The notes under the pieces were generated by a model. That model was not told where the DNA came from and did no database searches. It worked only from the letters and a program-made list of their open reading frames with translations. The position numbers and the translations under genes are program-made. This document shows positions 8,224-17,816 of a DNA stretch of 64,000 nucleotides, piece by piece. The stretch's first letter is position 1. Every line of letters starts with the position of its first letter. The stretch comes from Lewinella sp041392765 (lineage in GTDB: Bacteria > Bacteroidota > Bacteroidia > Chitinophagales > Saprospiraceae): NCBI GenBank assembly GCA_041392765.1, contig JAWKLL010000003.1, positions 62,001-126,000 on the forward strand. The letters run 5' to 3'.

Positions 8224-10396
8224 ATGCGCTTTTACGCTTTATTATTGAGTTTTCTGTTGTTTCATGCGCCTTCTGCAATGGCTCAGGAAATCTATTTGAG
8301 TACGCTAAGTAATCAACTCTTCCGACTTAACTTAACCGATTGTAGCTACCAACAGGTAGGAGCCATACCCTTTAGCACAACAGATATCAGCTTTCATCCC
8401 AACGGCAACTTGTATGCTGTCAACTCATCCGGGCGTTTGTATCAAATAGACGTGCTTAATGGCACCAGCAGCCTTATTCATGCTTTTGAATCGAACGCAT
8501 CCCAAACTTATACGGCACTCACTTGCTCCGCTACTGGCATTTTCTACGCCTGTGGCCTGGGGGGTGATTTATGGGCCTATAACTTGGCCACCAACACGGG
8601 GCAATTCCTCGGCAATACCGGCTACGGAGCCGAGGGGGATCTGGCGTTTTACGAAGGAGCGTTGTACATGGCTGCCCAAAATGATGATATTGTCCGGGTA
8701 GATATTCAAAACCCGAGCAATAGCACTGTTATCATCGATGAGAATGTGAATGGGCGAATTTTTGGCATCGTCACCTACGCCGCCAACTGCGAATCTTTAA
8801 CCGTTTATTCACTTACAGAGAGTCCGTCTGCGATTTACGAAGTCAACTTTGCCAATAACAGCCTCGATTTTTACCAGCATTCCGCTTCAAACGAGTGGTG
8901 GTGCCAGCCAGTATGAATTTTTGTCCCCAACCCCATCATCATTGACGAGGTCATAGCGGAGGGTTTCGATTGCAACAACCCCTCCGGGACGCTAACCATT
9001 ACCGCCTCCGGGTGTGGCGTGGGTTCGTTGGTCTATAATTTAGATGATTCATGTGGTTTATAATTCACCCATTTTTACAGGATTGCCTGGCAAGAAGAAT
9101 ATGTGTATATGTAATGGATGAAGTGGGATGTACTGTCACGCAATTAGTCCTCATTCTTAGTAGTACTCGTTATTGAGGAAGTTTCCGGTGTCCAATACGA
9201 GTTGCGGCGAATGTAATGGCAGTATCACGATACAAGTACAGGATGGCACGCCACCTCTATACTTTTTTTGTAAATGGCGTTGCACAAACAGGGTTAACTG
9301 CCAACGGACTGGGCACAGGCAGCTATCAACTACTCGTTTCGGATGCTACAGGTTGCCAAACACAGTCTCAAGCCAGCATCAGCGGAACGACCGCCCCTAT
9401 GCTTCAACCACAAGTAACACCTACCTCCTGCGGTGCCGACAACGGAGCGATACTGGCTGAAGTGACGGGGATTGCCAATTCCTTTTCTATATAGCTTAAA
9501 CGGGGATAGCTTTCCAACCAACCGCTACCTTTTCAGACTTGACAGCAGGCATTTACCTACTGGGCTGTAAGAGATCAAGCAGGTTGTTACCATGAGGTAA
9601 ATGTAGAGATTCCACCCAGTTTGCATTTTTATCGACTCTTGTAAGTATCAATTCCATTAACTGCCAGATAAATTTGTACGATGTGTCAATTGCTTATACT
9701 GGTGGAGTCGCTCCTTATTCCTTACGGATAGGAGACAATGAATGTGACCTTCCCTTCTGCTATTCTTGCTTCGTGCCTGCTGGTATTGTTTTACCCTTTA
9801 ACTTACGCGATGCTACGGGCTGCGAAGTAACTGCCACTACAATAGCGCCTCAAGTAGCCATCCCAGTTACAATCGTAGCAGCTACGACCCACAACATGTC
9901 AGGAAAACAATGGTATCATTCAGTGGGAAGCATCGGGAGGAACGGGGTTACTGAGTGTAAGTAATGACGGCGTTTCGGTTTCACCTTCTGGTGAAATAAC
10001 AGACTTACCAGCAGGTGTTTACTCTTTTCATTTAGAAGATGAAGAAGGCTGTACTTTTGACACCACGGCAACGATCGTGCGGGAGAATTGCCCCATTTAT
10101 ATGCCAAATATTTTCTCCCCTAATGCAGATGGTATTAACGACTTTTTCAAACCACAATCCGTATCCGATGCAGGAATCTTTGTGCGTCAATTTTTGATTT
10201 TTGACAGATGGGGGGGCATCGTGTATCAAGCCAATGAAATCGACCTCACCCTACTCAAAGGATGGATGGCCGCAAAAAAGAGGAAAATTTACCCCAAGGT
10301 GTTTATACCTATACACTGGAAGTTACACAACCCAATGGGCAGGCTCAAATCATCGCGGGAGATGTAATGCTTATAAAAATAGAGGTTTTTTTCTAA
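8224..10396 (+). CDS. T9SS type B (gliding-motility C-terminal) surface protein with SprB-like repeats (frameshifted)
   Basis: An exported surface protein, probably an adhesin. It has a signal peptide (MRFYALLLSFLLFHAPSAMA), then a beta-propeller-like region with repeated short blocks (LYAVNSSGRLYQIDVLNGTS, GDLWAYNLATNTGQFLG). After the first frame break near 8910 come SprB-type repeats recognisable as NTSCGECNGSITIQV, TPTSCGADNGAILAEVTG and related units in several frames. It ends with the CHU_C/gliding-motility sorting block (PNIFSPNADGINDFF, FLIFDRWGGIVYQ, then GVYTYTLEVTQPNGQAQIIA in a shifted frame) and stops at 10396. At least six single-base shifts are needed. The last domain directs export by the type IX system. 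The substrate or partner is unknown. Decay into a pseudogene cannot be excluded, but the shifts resemble those in essential genes nearby. Confidence 0.75.
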
Positions 10397-10676
10397 ATAC
10401 TGATAAATGATTTGGGGGTGCCCCCTCTCCCGATTCAATCGGGATCGGGGTCAGGCTGTACGCTCTCACCTCCTACGTTGCACTCCGTCAGTAATGCTCC
10501 CATCCCTTCACCAGATATATTTTAAAACCATGCATATGGCCTGAAAGTCATTATCAATATAACCAATCCATATGAGGATGTTGAGAACCCATCGAAGGTC
10601 ATATTAACCCGCCATTAATTGTTACACAATTTCCGATAATTTTTTATTCATAATTAGTCTAAATAAAACAACATTA
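10397..10676. other. Intergenic region without a gene
   Basis: No ORF with protein-like character. It holds two short palindromic stretches near 10412-10450 (GGGGG...CCCCC and CCCGATTCAATCGGG) that may terminate the surface-protein transcript, although no clear T-run follows. The rest is AT-rich and leads into the promoter at 10677. Confidence 0.4.
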
Positions 10677-10684
10677 TATCTTTG
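10677..10684 (+). promoter_or_regulatory. Bacteroidota -7 promoter element
   Basis: TATCTTTG matches the Bacteroidota -7 consensus TAnnTTTG and is followed by GC, a common context here. It lies 43 nt upstream of the ATG of the small Cys/Lys-rich ORF at 10727. No clear TTG was found at the right upstream spacing. Confidence 0.5.
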
Positions 10685-10726
10685 CTGCTGTTAATATTGA
10701 ACTATTCAGTCAACAGAGGAAATATT

Positions 10727-10880
10727 ATGGCAACAAAATCAGATATGACACAGGCATTTTTACTTGTACCGTAAAATATCCTTGCCCGGTGGTCATGCTA
10801 CAAAGACAAAAAAAAGAAAATGTTGCAAGAAATACAAGAAAGGAAAAGCTTTCTGTAAAAGTTGCCCCAAAAAGCATTGA
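10727..10880 (+). CDS. Small Cys/Lys-rich protein (probably frameshifted)
   Basis: The ATG at 10727, 43 nt after a promoter element, starts MATKSDMTQAFLLVP and meets a stop. From about 10770 another frame reads PGGHATKTKKRKCCKKYKKG followed by KAFCKSCPKKH and a stop at 10880. The C-terminal part, a Cys-Cys pair then C-x2-C in a very basic context, is striking and looks like a small metal- or nucleic-acid-binding protein; I do not recognise a named family. One or two base corrections near 10768-10785 would join the parts into about 50 residues. It converges with the kmo gene, whose end is at about 10910. Confidence 0.45.
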
Positions 10881-10909
10881 TAATAAAGGGATTACATCAG
10901 TCTCCTGTA

Positions 10910-12251
10910 TCAAACTTCTTCCACAACGGAAAACATCTTCCGCTCGGATATCCGATTCATCTTTACCCGACACATATTCCAGCAACCATTGGTCTTGGGC
11001 GCGCCCTCTTTCCATCGCTACGGAATAAGGAATATGGGGTTTGAAAGTTACCAGTGAATACTTTTGAGTAATAATCGGGACATGGCTTCCAACTCCATTT
11101 CTAACTTGCGTTTTTTAATAAAATCAGGGTCTGTAACTTTATCTTGCATTTCGTAGAAATTATCAATAGCCAAATCAGCGATGGCATTGGTATCGACAGG
11201 CTCGCGTATGGAAAAAGCAGGTAGAATCCTACCCAATCCCCCTCAAATTCATCAATCATAGCATCAAAAAGGCGAACATCCTCAAAGCTAGCGTTCATTC
11301 CCTGCCCATAAAATGGCACAATCGCATGAGCTGCATCCCCCATGACGAGAGTATTTTACCCAATGCTTGCCAAGGCGAACAATTTCACCGTACCCAAAGC
11401 ACTAGAGGGGTTTTCAAAATACATCTCCTCCAAACCTATTAATGCGGCAGCGCATCTGGGTAGTGTTTTTCAAAAAAAGACCTCACTTTCTGTGGTGTAT
11501 CCAACGTATTGAGGCCAGCTTCTCCCTCAAAAGGATGGAAGAGCGTCACCGTGAAACTCCCATCTAAATTGGGGAGGGCATCGTATAAAAGCACCACGCG
11601 GCCAGATATGCAGCGCGTTTTTGTCAATACGGTGAGACCCATCCGCTGCTGGTGGAATAGTTAATTCCTTGTAGCCGCTTTTCAGAAAATGCTGAGAATA
11701 GTTAAAAAGAAGCTGCGTTGATTTACCCATCAATGCCCGACGAACCATAGAGCCAGCGCCATCGGTGCCGATTACGACATCGCCTACCACTTGCGAGATT
11801 TTATTTTCTTATTGGCAAAATGTGCCGTGGCCGTGTCTATATCCACACCCGTGCAGCGACTTTCGAAGTGGATTTCCAACATTAGGGTACGATTCTGCCT
11901 TGTCCAGCAATACCATATTAAGTCCCGTTCTAGAAATAGAATTGATGTACTCATCATCGCGGCCACTGTAAGGCGAAAATCGTTCCCCTCCATTGGAGTG
12001 TATCATGCGCCCGTGCATGGGGGTACACATAGGCATGACGGATGCACTGACTCCTGCCGTTTCTAAAGCGATAATCCCCAGGTGAAAGTGCTAGATTGAT
12101 AGAACGCCCGGCATCTGTAGCCTTTGCGCATATCGCTGCGTTGTCGTAAGCTCACGCGATAACCCCGCTGTGCTAACCGTATAGCCAATAAAGAGCCGCA
12201 GAGTCCTGCACCTACTATTACAATGTGTTGTGTTGCTGCTGTATGGTTCAT
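10910..12251 (-). CDS. kmo: Kynurenine 3-monooxygenase (multiply frameshifted)
   Basis: FAD-dependent hydroxylation of L-kynurenine to 3-hydroxykynurenine using NADPH and O2. From ATG 12251 the FAD-binding IVIVGAGLCGSLLAIRLAQR motif is clear. Further blocks in varying frames are GDVVIGTDGAGSMVRRALM, the substrate-pocket ELTIPPAADGSHRIDKNALH followed by IWPRG, the second FAD motif MGDAAHAIVPFYGQGMNASF, and near the end IPYSVAMERGRAQDQWLLEY. A stop reached by one more shift at about 10910 gives about 447 residues, the normal size. At least seven single-base shifts occur, the densest cluster in the window. It is the third gene of the ACMSD-kynU-kmo operon, 17 nt after kynU. The enzyme identity is secure; the exact C-terminus is not. 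Confidence 0.88.
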
Positions 12252-12268
12252 ATCTTGAAATGCAGTGG

Positions 12269-13497
12269 CTAAGAATATGGACAAATTGGTAAACGTCGGT
12301 GAAAGTATTGTATAAAGGCACGGGAGCAACGCGAATCACATCGGGTTCGCGCCAATCGGCAATTACCCTCTTTTGAAATGGCGTCAAACAACTGTTTATC
12401 GGCATTTTTTACTTGGAATCGAAAGTTGGCAACCGCGTTGAGCCACATCGCGGGGTGTAAATGATGCGGATGGCATCGGAGGATATTTGACCCAGCAGAT
12501 ACTCCAAAAACCCGTAAGTCGAATGGATTACCTGCAAAGCTATCCATTTTAGCATCGGCAAAAATAGCCAACGATGCCTTGATAGCAGCCAGCGATAAAA
12601 TGGGAGGGTTGCTGAGTTGCCAAGTCCCACCGTAGGAATAGGTCAAAATCATCCCTCATTCCAAACGGGTCGCTTTATTATGTCCCCACCAGCCTTCAAA
12701 TCGCGGCAAATCAGTGCGCCCAAGATGGCGTTGATGAACAAAGCAACCAGACAGGCTGCCTGGCCCCGAATTGAGATATTTATAGCTGCACCACATCGCA
12801 AAATCAGCTCCTGTATCGTGCAGTTAAGGGTACATTGCCCGCACCATGCGCACAATCAAAACCGACCAAACAACCTTGTGATGCCCCCTACTTGAGATGG
12901 TTTTCATAGGAAAACTGACCCGTATAGTAATTGGTGTTTCCAACAATACTACAAGTACTGCCTTGTGTAGCCAATACCTCCTGAATATCTTCTATACGGA
13001 TACATTCTTCCCCGGGGCGGGCTTTCAATGCAATCAGCGCCGTATCGGGGTCGTAACCATGAAAGCGCAATTGAGAAGCTAATGTACACCTATCGCTGGG
13101 GAAGGCATCGGCCTCTATCAGTATCTTGTAACGCTGAGGCGAAGGACGGTAAAACGAAACCATCAGCAGGTGGAGGTTTACGGTGAGGGTGTTCATCACA
13201 ACCACTTTTCAAGTAATGCCCCCACAATATTTGCCATCTGTTATGTCACAAACTCATGGCAGGCAACCAAGGATTACGGGCATGCAAATGTCCTCTACCC
13301 CAGTACTTCAATCATCCAGCTCAATATGGAGGGCATCCCGCGCTGTTTTAGGTTGCAACCCTAAAGAATTACCACATAAATAAATGTAGGGAACACCATT
13401 AGATTGTGTAGGCAAATGAAACTGTTCCCTAAAGTGGCGCAACTCGTCCTGAGCGTCCATTTCCTGGGCAAAAGTCAAGCTTATTTTGATATATCAT
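12269..13497 (-). CDS. kynU: Kynureninase (multiply frameshifted)
   Basis: A PLP enzyme that cleaves (3-hydroxy)kynurenine to (3-hydroxy)anthranilate and alanine. Blocks seen across three frames, in order: FAQEMDAQDELRHFREQFHL, VPYIYLCGNSLGLQPKTARD, ILIEADAFPSDR, SQLRFHGYDPDTALIALKAR, the PLP-lysine segment WCSYKYLNSGPGSLSGCFVH, TWQLSNPPILSLAAIKASL and, near the end, WREPDVIRVAPVPLYNTFTD. Its ATG at 13497 overlaps the ACMSD stop as ATGA, so translation is probably coupled. The stop is taken at 12269, 17 nt before kmo. The restored length of about 410 residues fits the family. At least six shifts occur. Together with kmo and ACMSD it degrades tryptophan-derived kynurenine. Confidence 0.88.
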
Positions 13498-14570
13498 GCT
13501 TGCTGAAGGTTATAAATTCTATTGTAAAGCGAGCTTCCGGGGCTGGCCCCCAACCATTTGAGTACATTCGTTTCCCACATCTGCTGCTGTTCCTCGGCTG
13601 TGATAATAGATTCGGTTACGGCCAAGTCCAACAACTTCCCTGGGTAAGAGGACTGACGCTCGCTCTCCATCTCGCCCAAGGGGTAAGGATCATCTAAGCC
13701 CACCATGATTTGTCGGGTGCCTTGGTCTTCTTTAATCATCAGTTCCAAGGAGAGGGTGTCGTGGACTAAGGTATCGAAGAAAAGATTAGGATGCCCCACT
13801 GTCTTACGGGGATGGAGTTTGCCCTCAAAAAGATCGGGCCGACCATCGAAACCCTGAATGCGCCGACCTAAATTGATATGTGCCAACTGCCCACCATGTG
13901 CAAAACAAGTGCGGATGTTAGGGTATTTATCCGGGTAACCATTGAGGGTGAAAAAATGGAAGGCATCTGCACATTGCGCCAACATCCAAACCAAATGAAA
14001 GCGCCAAGCCGTGTTTTCTAGAGCAATGAACTTCTCACCGTCATACGGGTGTATCTCCACTGCCAGCCCATAGTGGTTGGCTAATTCAAAGATAGGTCTT
14101 GTCTCGTATCGGCTATGAAAAAGCTGGCAGCGTCTTTCACAGAATCAAGATAATGGGTTGGCAAACATAACACCCTTAAATCTAATGTTTCCACGCACCG
14201 TTCTATTTCCCACAACGTAGATTTCACAAACCCCGCATGCACGACAAAACCACAAGTAAATTTATGAGGATAACGGGCTTGAATACTGTACAAAATCGTT
14301 CTGCCAACGCAATACCTGCTTCATTTCAAACCGAAGCCCATTGCCGTACAGTTGCGAGAGGTTGAGTACCACGGCATGATCGATGTGGTTGCGCTCCATC
14401 CATTGCAGTTTTTTTTCGTGCAAAAAAGTTGAGTCCGTAACGGGTCGCTTCCAGTTTTTTTGGAGCATAAATTTTCGGTCATCATCCACCCAGAAAATTT
14501 CTTTTTCCTTCATGAACGCAGGAATTTCCTCCGGGTAGGGCAGCAAATGGGAATGGCCGTTGATGCGCAT
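13494..14570 (-). CDS. 2-amino-3-carboxymuconate-6-semialdehyde decarboxylase, amidohydrolase family (frameshifted)
   Basis: A zinc amidohydrolase-fold decarboxylase that diverts the 3-hydroxyanthranilate ring-cleavage product away from quinolinate and towards complete oxidation. From ATG 14570 it starts MRINGHSHLLPYPEEIPAFM, where HSH is the metal-binding HxH. It continues through VVLNLSQLYGNGL and CFAHGGQLAH, where the His lies in the second metal site. The block IMVGLDDPYPLGE carries the catalytic Asp, and the protein ends WLGASPGSSLYNRIYNLQQA. Two frame breaks (about 14290 and 14070) split it; the restored length of about 357 residues is normal. It is the first gene of the operon with kynU (ATGA overlap) and kmo. 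The dioxygenase that makes its substrate is not in the window. Confidence 0.88.
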
Positions 14571-14677
14571 ATTGGTAACGTGATTAGGGGTGATGCACTC
14601 GTTGAAGCTAGACCCCTACCGAGTGCTCACGGCAAAAATAGGCAATTCGAATGGTTTCCCATAACCGTAGCAATGCA
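14571..14677. other. Short intergenic region with a small inverted repeat
   Basis: GCACTCG and CGAGTGC (near 14601-14632) form a 7 bp stem with an 18 nt loop between the SAM-hydroxide adenosyltransferase stop and the ACMSD start. It may be a weak terminator for the former. No gene or promoter motif is evident. Confidence 0.3.
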
Positions 14678-15472
14678 TCACATTTTTCCTGTGAAATCTA
14701 CTTGCACCGTATCGTCGATTTTCAGACCGAGCAAGCTGGCTGCCTTATCCATGTTGATGGCAATTTCCAAGCGATCGGAGGCATTAAATCGGCAGAGTAC
14801 TTCCCCAATAGCCACATCATGAAAATGTTGTGAGATACCTTTAATGGGCGAATGTCGTTTGAAATAGAGTTCAAAAGGTCGTCCTCTTCCTACTGCATCA
14901 AAGACAGCGCGGTCGATGTTAAGGATGACGTTTTCAAATTTATCTATATAAATAACAGCCCCTCGAATGTGATTGGGGCCAGTCACTGGCCGCAATGCAA
15001 TGCGCTCCAGCCATTTTTCAACGGCTCCTCCCAAGCCTCCTACGGGCAAATCTTGGGCAAGATGCCCGGCAGCTTTCGCAAAAACAGCCGCTAACGGGAA
15101 GTTATCGGGTGCTATATCAGCCGTATCTATAGAATAAATAGACGAAGGTTGCTGGTCAAAAACCAAGGAAAAAACACCATTATCAGGGCCTATGAAAAAG
15201 TGACCTTCATGCTGAAAAACTAACATAGGCTGTTCGGGTTGGTCAAAGTCATTGACGCTTACAATATGGATTGTCCCCACAGGGAATGCCTGCCAAGCAG
15301 CCCCAAACAGATAAGCCGCTTCTACAATATTGTAATTGGAAACATCGTGGCTAATATCAATAATACGAGCATTAGGCGTTTGTTTAAGAATACTGCCTTT
15401 GATGCGGGCTAGGTAGAAATCCCTCCAGCCAAAATCAGATGTGATTGTCACAATAGGAGGCGTCCTTTCCAA
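14678..15472 (-). CDS. SAM hydroxide adenosyltransferase (DUF62 family)
   Basis: Members of this family use water or hydroxide to split S-adenosylmethionine into adenosine and methionine; they are relatives of fluorinase and chlorinase. Intact at 264 residues. It starts with ITSDFGWRDFYLARIKGSIL, whose first Asp belongs to the SAM site. It contains ISHDVSNYNIVEAAYLF and the block FIGPDNGVFSLVF, and has the separate C-terminal beta domain (RGAVIYIDKFENVILNID). The hydrolase-type Asp/Arg/His triad cannot be fully checked by eye. It diverges from tsaE and could precede the ACMSD-kynU-kmo operon on the same strand (107 nt gap). Confidence 0.9.
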   Translation of the reverse strand: MERTPPIVTITSDFGWRDFYLARIKGSILKQTPNARIIDISHDVSNYNIVEAAYLFGAAWQAFPVGTIHIVSVNDFDQPEQPMLVFQHEGHFFIGPDNGVFSLVFDQQPSSIYSIDTADIAPDNFPLAAVFAKAAGHLAQDLPVGGLGGAVEKWLERIALRPVTGPNHIRGAVIYIDKFENVILNIDRAVFDAVGRGRPFELYFKRHSPIKGISQHFHDVAIGEVLCRFNASDRLEIAINMDKAASLLGLKIDDTVQVDFTGKM

Positions 15473-15480
15473 TGTGTTGA

Positions 15481-15500
15481 GAGAATTTTAGATATACTCT
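15481..15500. repeat. Possible terminal fragment of repeat family A
   Basis: GAGAATTTTAGATATACTCT differs by two bases from the right end of the family A element at 42602-42621. It stands alone, directly upstream of the SAM-hydroxide adenosyltransferase start and the tsaE promoter. It is either a solo terminal repeat left by excision or a chance match. Confidence 0.35.
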
Positions 15501-15526
15501 GAACCTGTAAAGGTAATGTTTCTGTG

Positions 15527-15555
15527 TTGTTAAGCGCGAAAAAAGTGTACTTTTG
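15527..15555 (+). promoter_or_regulatory. Promoter of the tsaE-tsaB-tsaD operon
   Basis: TTG (15527-15529), an 18 nt spacer and TACTTTTG (15548-15555) match the Bacteroidota -33/-7 consensus. The ATG of tsaE follows 25 nt later at 15581, leaving a very short 5' leader. Confidence 0.7.
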
Positions 15556-15580
15556 CCTTCCAAATTTTCTAAAAACCTTG

Positions 15581-16066
15581 ATGCTCAGGTTAAACTTACC
15601 CAATGAGGAGGCTACCCGTTCTGCCGCAACACTGTTGGCGAAACAATTGCGTGCGGGTGATGTGGTGATACTCAATGGCGGTTTAGCTGCCGGCAAAACC
15701 TTCTGGGTGCAAGCGATGGCAACCGCATTAGGTGTTACCAATTACGTATCCAGCCCTACTTATACCATTGCTCATTTTTATCGCTATCCCGCTGGCAGAT
15801 TGCTCCATATTGATGCCTATCGATTGGACACTATGGAGGAGTTTCGCGATCTGGCTTTAGATGAATTCTGGGATGAGGTCATTGCTTGCATAGAATGGGG
15901 CGACAAGGTGAAGCAAGATTTTGACGATTATTTGGTGATAAACCTATCAAAAGATGCCCATTCCGAAACGAGCCGGCAAGTTGAAATAACCGCAGCAGGC
16001 CCGCGGTCGGCAGAAATTATTGAACAAAGTGGCCTATTGGCTATAGGTGGCAAGCCATGGAAATAA
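15581..16066 (+). CDS. tsaE: tRNA threonylcarbamoyladenosine biosynthesis ATPase TsaE
   Basis: TsaE is the ATPase that resets the TsaB-TsaD complex during t6A37 tRNA modification. The start is taken at MLRLNLPNEEATRSAATLLA (15581) because an upstream in-frame ATG at 15524 overlaps the promoter. The P-loop reads NGGLAAGKTFWVQA (usually GxxGAGKTT), followed by VSSPTYTIAHFY (switch-like) and HIDAYRLDTMEEF, the Walker-B-region YRL motif of the family. At 161 residues it is a normal size and intact. It overlaps tsaB by 10 nt, so the t6A genes form a translationally coupled operon. Confidence 0.95.
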   Translation: MLRLNLPNEEATRSAATLLAKQLRAGDVVILNGGLAAGKTFWVQAMATALGVTNYVSSPTYTIAHFYRYPAGRLLHIDAYRLDTMEEFRDLALDEFWDEVIACIEWGDKVKQDFDDYLVINLSKDAHSETSRQVEITAAGPRSAEIIEQSGLLAIGGKPWK

Positions 16067-16719
16067 CGCTGTGTATTGAATCTTCCGCTTTACCGTATGG
16101 GGTTGTGTTAGCAACCACTGATGGAATCTGCTATGATTCCACCCTACACGAAGAATTGGCAGAAATCAAGGACGTAGCACAACTGACGCGCATCGCCTTG
16201 GACGCGTCGGGACTCCCTGCTTCGGCTATTCGTCGCATCATCGTTAACCAAGGCCCTGGTGGCACAAGTTCCATACGCACGGGTGTTGCCTTTGCTAATA
16301 GTTTGGGTTATAGCCTAAAAGTGCCTGTTTTTCCTGTCAACGCATTTGAATTGATGGGCTTTGCCGCCGAAATGCAGTGGAATTGCCCCGCTATTGTTAC
16401 CGTCAAATCCATTAAGCAACAAGCCTACATTGGATGGTTCGCAGCGGGGCGGCTACGAGCTACTCATTACGGTTTACCGGAAGCCATTATCCCCGACCTA
16501 ATCGGCGATTTACCCACCTTAGCGGTAGCAGGCGCACATCGAGAAAGCATAAAACGCTTATTTCCTAAAAAGGAAATCCACGATACGAATATGAAATTCG
16601 GACGCGCATCCGATATGCCACGCATGGAGGCCATCTGGTCAACAAGAGCCACCATGTATCCAAGTTTTGTTATTCCGCTAACGGAACAATCATCCCTCTT
16701 TGAAAATCCCCAACCATGA
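16057..16719 (+). CDS. tsaB: tRNA threonylcarbamoyladenosine biosynthesis protein TsaB
   Basis: TsaB is the ASKHA-fold scaffold partner of TsaD in t6A synthesis. It starts MEITLCIESSALPYGVVLAT and has the TsaB-like NQGPGGTSSIRTGVAFANSL block, where most relatives have GPGSFTGLR; the Bacteroidota form here is divergent. At 220 residues it is intact. It overlaps tsaE by 10 nt and tsaD by 4 nt (ATGA). The assignment rests on the ASKHA features and on the position between tsaE and tsaD. Confidence 0.88.
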   Translation: MEITLCIESSALPYGVVLATTDGICYDSTLHEELAEIKDVAQLTRIALDASGLPASAIRRIIVNQGPGGTSSIRTGVAFANSLGYSLKVPVFPVNAFELMGFAAEMQWNCPAIVTVKSIKQQAYIGWFAAGRLRATHYGLPEAIIPDLIGDLPTLAVAGAHRESIKRLFPKKEIHDTNMKFGRASDMPRMEAIWSTRATMYPSFVIPLTEQSSLFENPQP

Positions 16720-17708
16720 AGCCGTACATCCTTGGCATAGAATCTTCTTGCGACGATACCGCCATCGCTATTGTGGACGAACAAGGTCAGGTATATGCGT
16801 CGGTCGTTAGCTCACAAGCTACTATCCACAACCAATTCGGAGGCGTTTTCCCAGAATTAGCAGGACGTGCACACGTAGCGTCCATCCTACCCGCAGTGGA
16901 TCAAGCGATGGCTACCGCCGGGATAACACCCCAAGATCTAGAAGCCATAGCTGTTACCCGTGGCCCCGGATTGATAGGCTCCCTTTTGGTGGGATTGAAT
17001 ACCGCCGCCGGCTTGGGAATGGGTTGGAACGTTCCTGTTATAGGTATCAATCACTTGAGAGGGCATCTGAGAAGTGCCGATTTGGAAGAAAAGCGCGTGG
17101 AATATCCTGCTTTACTGTTGTTAGTATCAGGGGGACATACCTTTTTGGCCCATTTACAGGATGAGGCTACCATACAGTTATTGGGATCTACGCGTGATGA
17201 TTCTGTGGGGGAAGCATTCGACAAAGTAGGCAGAATGCTCAATTTGGGTTATCCCGGCGGCCCTGCTATTGATAAAGCAGCCCGTGAGGGAAAAGATGTG
17301 ATACCGTTTCCCCGCCCTATGTTGCACGAAGGGTTAGAGTTTTCTTTTTCTGGTTTGAAGTCGGCAGTGGCTAGATATTTAGACGCGGAGCCATCCCCAG
17401 TTGTAGCAAATGTAGCAGCTTCCTTTGTGGCCGCTGCCATGGATATTCTCATAACCAAGTGTCGAAAAGCCTTGAAGAAATACCCCGTCCGGTCATTAGT
17501 GATCGTAGGAGGGGTAGCCGCAAATTCCCAACTCCGGGAACACGCAGCCGCTTTGTGCCGTAAGCAGGGTGTAAAACTGTGCTTACCACCTACCAAATGG
17601 AGTACCGATAATGGTGCCATGATCGCATTAGCAGCCTGGGATTATATCCGAACAGGGCAAATGATTCCCCCCCAACCTACTTTACAACTTTCAGTAAGTG
17701 ATTATTAG
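16716..17708 (+). CDS. tsaD: tRNA threonylcarbamoyltransferase TsaD
   Basis: TsaD transfers the threonylcarbamoyl group from threonylcarbamoyl-AMP to adenosine-37 of ANN-decoding tRNAs. Intact at 330 residues. It carries LGIESSCDDTAIAIVDEQ, the iron-binding His pair in GINHLRGHLRSA, LLVSGGHTFLAHLQ, GEAFDKVGRMLNLGYPGGPA and the C-terminal VGGVAANSQLRE with TDNGAMIALAAW. It overlaps tsaB as ATGA. With TsaE and TsaB it makes the set complete apart from TsaC/TsaC2, which supplies the activated substrate and is not in the window. Confidence 0.98.
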   Translation: MKPYILGIESSCDDTAIAIVDEQGQVYASVVSSQATIHNQFGGVFPELAGRAHVASILPAVDQAMATAGITPQDLEAIAVTRGPGLIGSLLVGLNTAAGLGMGWNVPVIGINHLRGHLRSADLEEKRVEYPALLLLVSGGHTFLAHLQDEATIQLLGSTRDDSVGEAFDKVGRMLNLGYPGGPAIDKAAREGKDVIPFPRPMLHEGLEFSFSGLKSAVARYLDAEPSPVVANVAASFVAAAMDILITKCRKALKKYPVRSLVIVGGVAANSQLREHAAALCRKQGVKLCLPPTKWSTDNGAMIALAAWDYIRTGQMIPPQPTLQLSVSDY

Positions 17709-17711
17709 CCA

Positions 17712-17743
17712 TTTGCGTAATTCAGAACTTCACTTTACTTTTG
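17712..17743 (+). promoter_or_regulatory. Promoter of the small lipoprotein gene
   Basis: TTTG (17712-17715), a 20 nt spacer and TACTTTTG (17736-17743) match the Bacteroidota consensus. The transcript would start about 65 nt before the lipoprotein ATG at 17817. Confidence 0.7.
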
Positions 17744-17816
17744 TGGGGTAGAATATGGAGAGACGCTGAGCTTAGCTTCTCTAAACTACTAGTATCGACA
17801 AATGGCTCATTACCCT

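Noticed and set aside
10910..14570. Kynurenine genes as true pseudogenes
   Set aside because: All catalytic motifs survive in some frame, conservation between breaks is high, and the operon overlap is intact; the breaks match the error pattern seen in essential genes.
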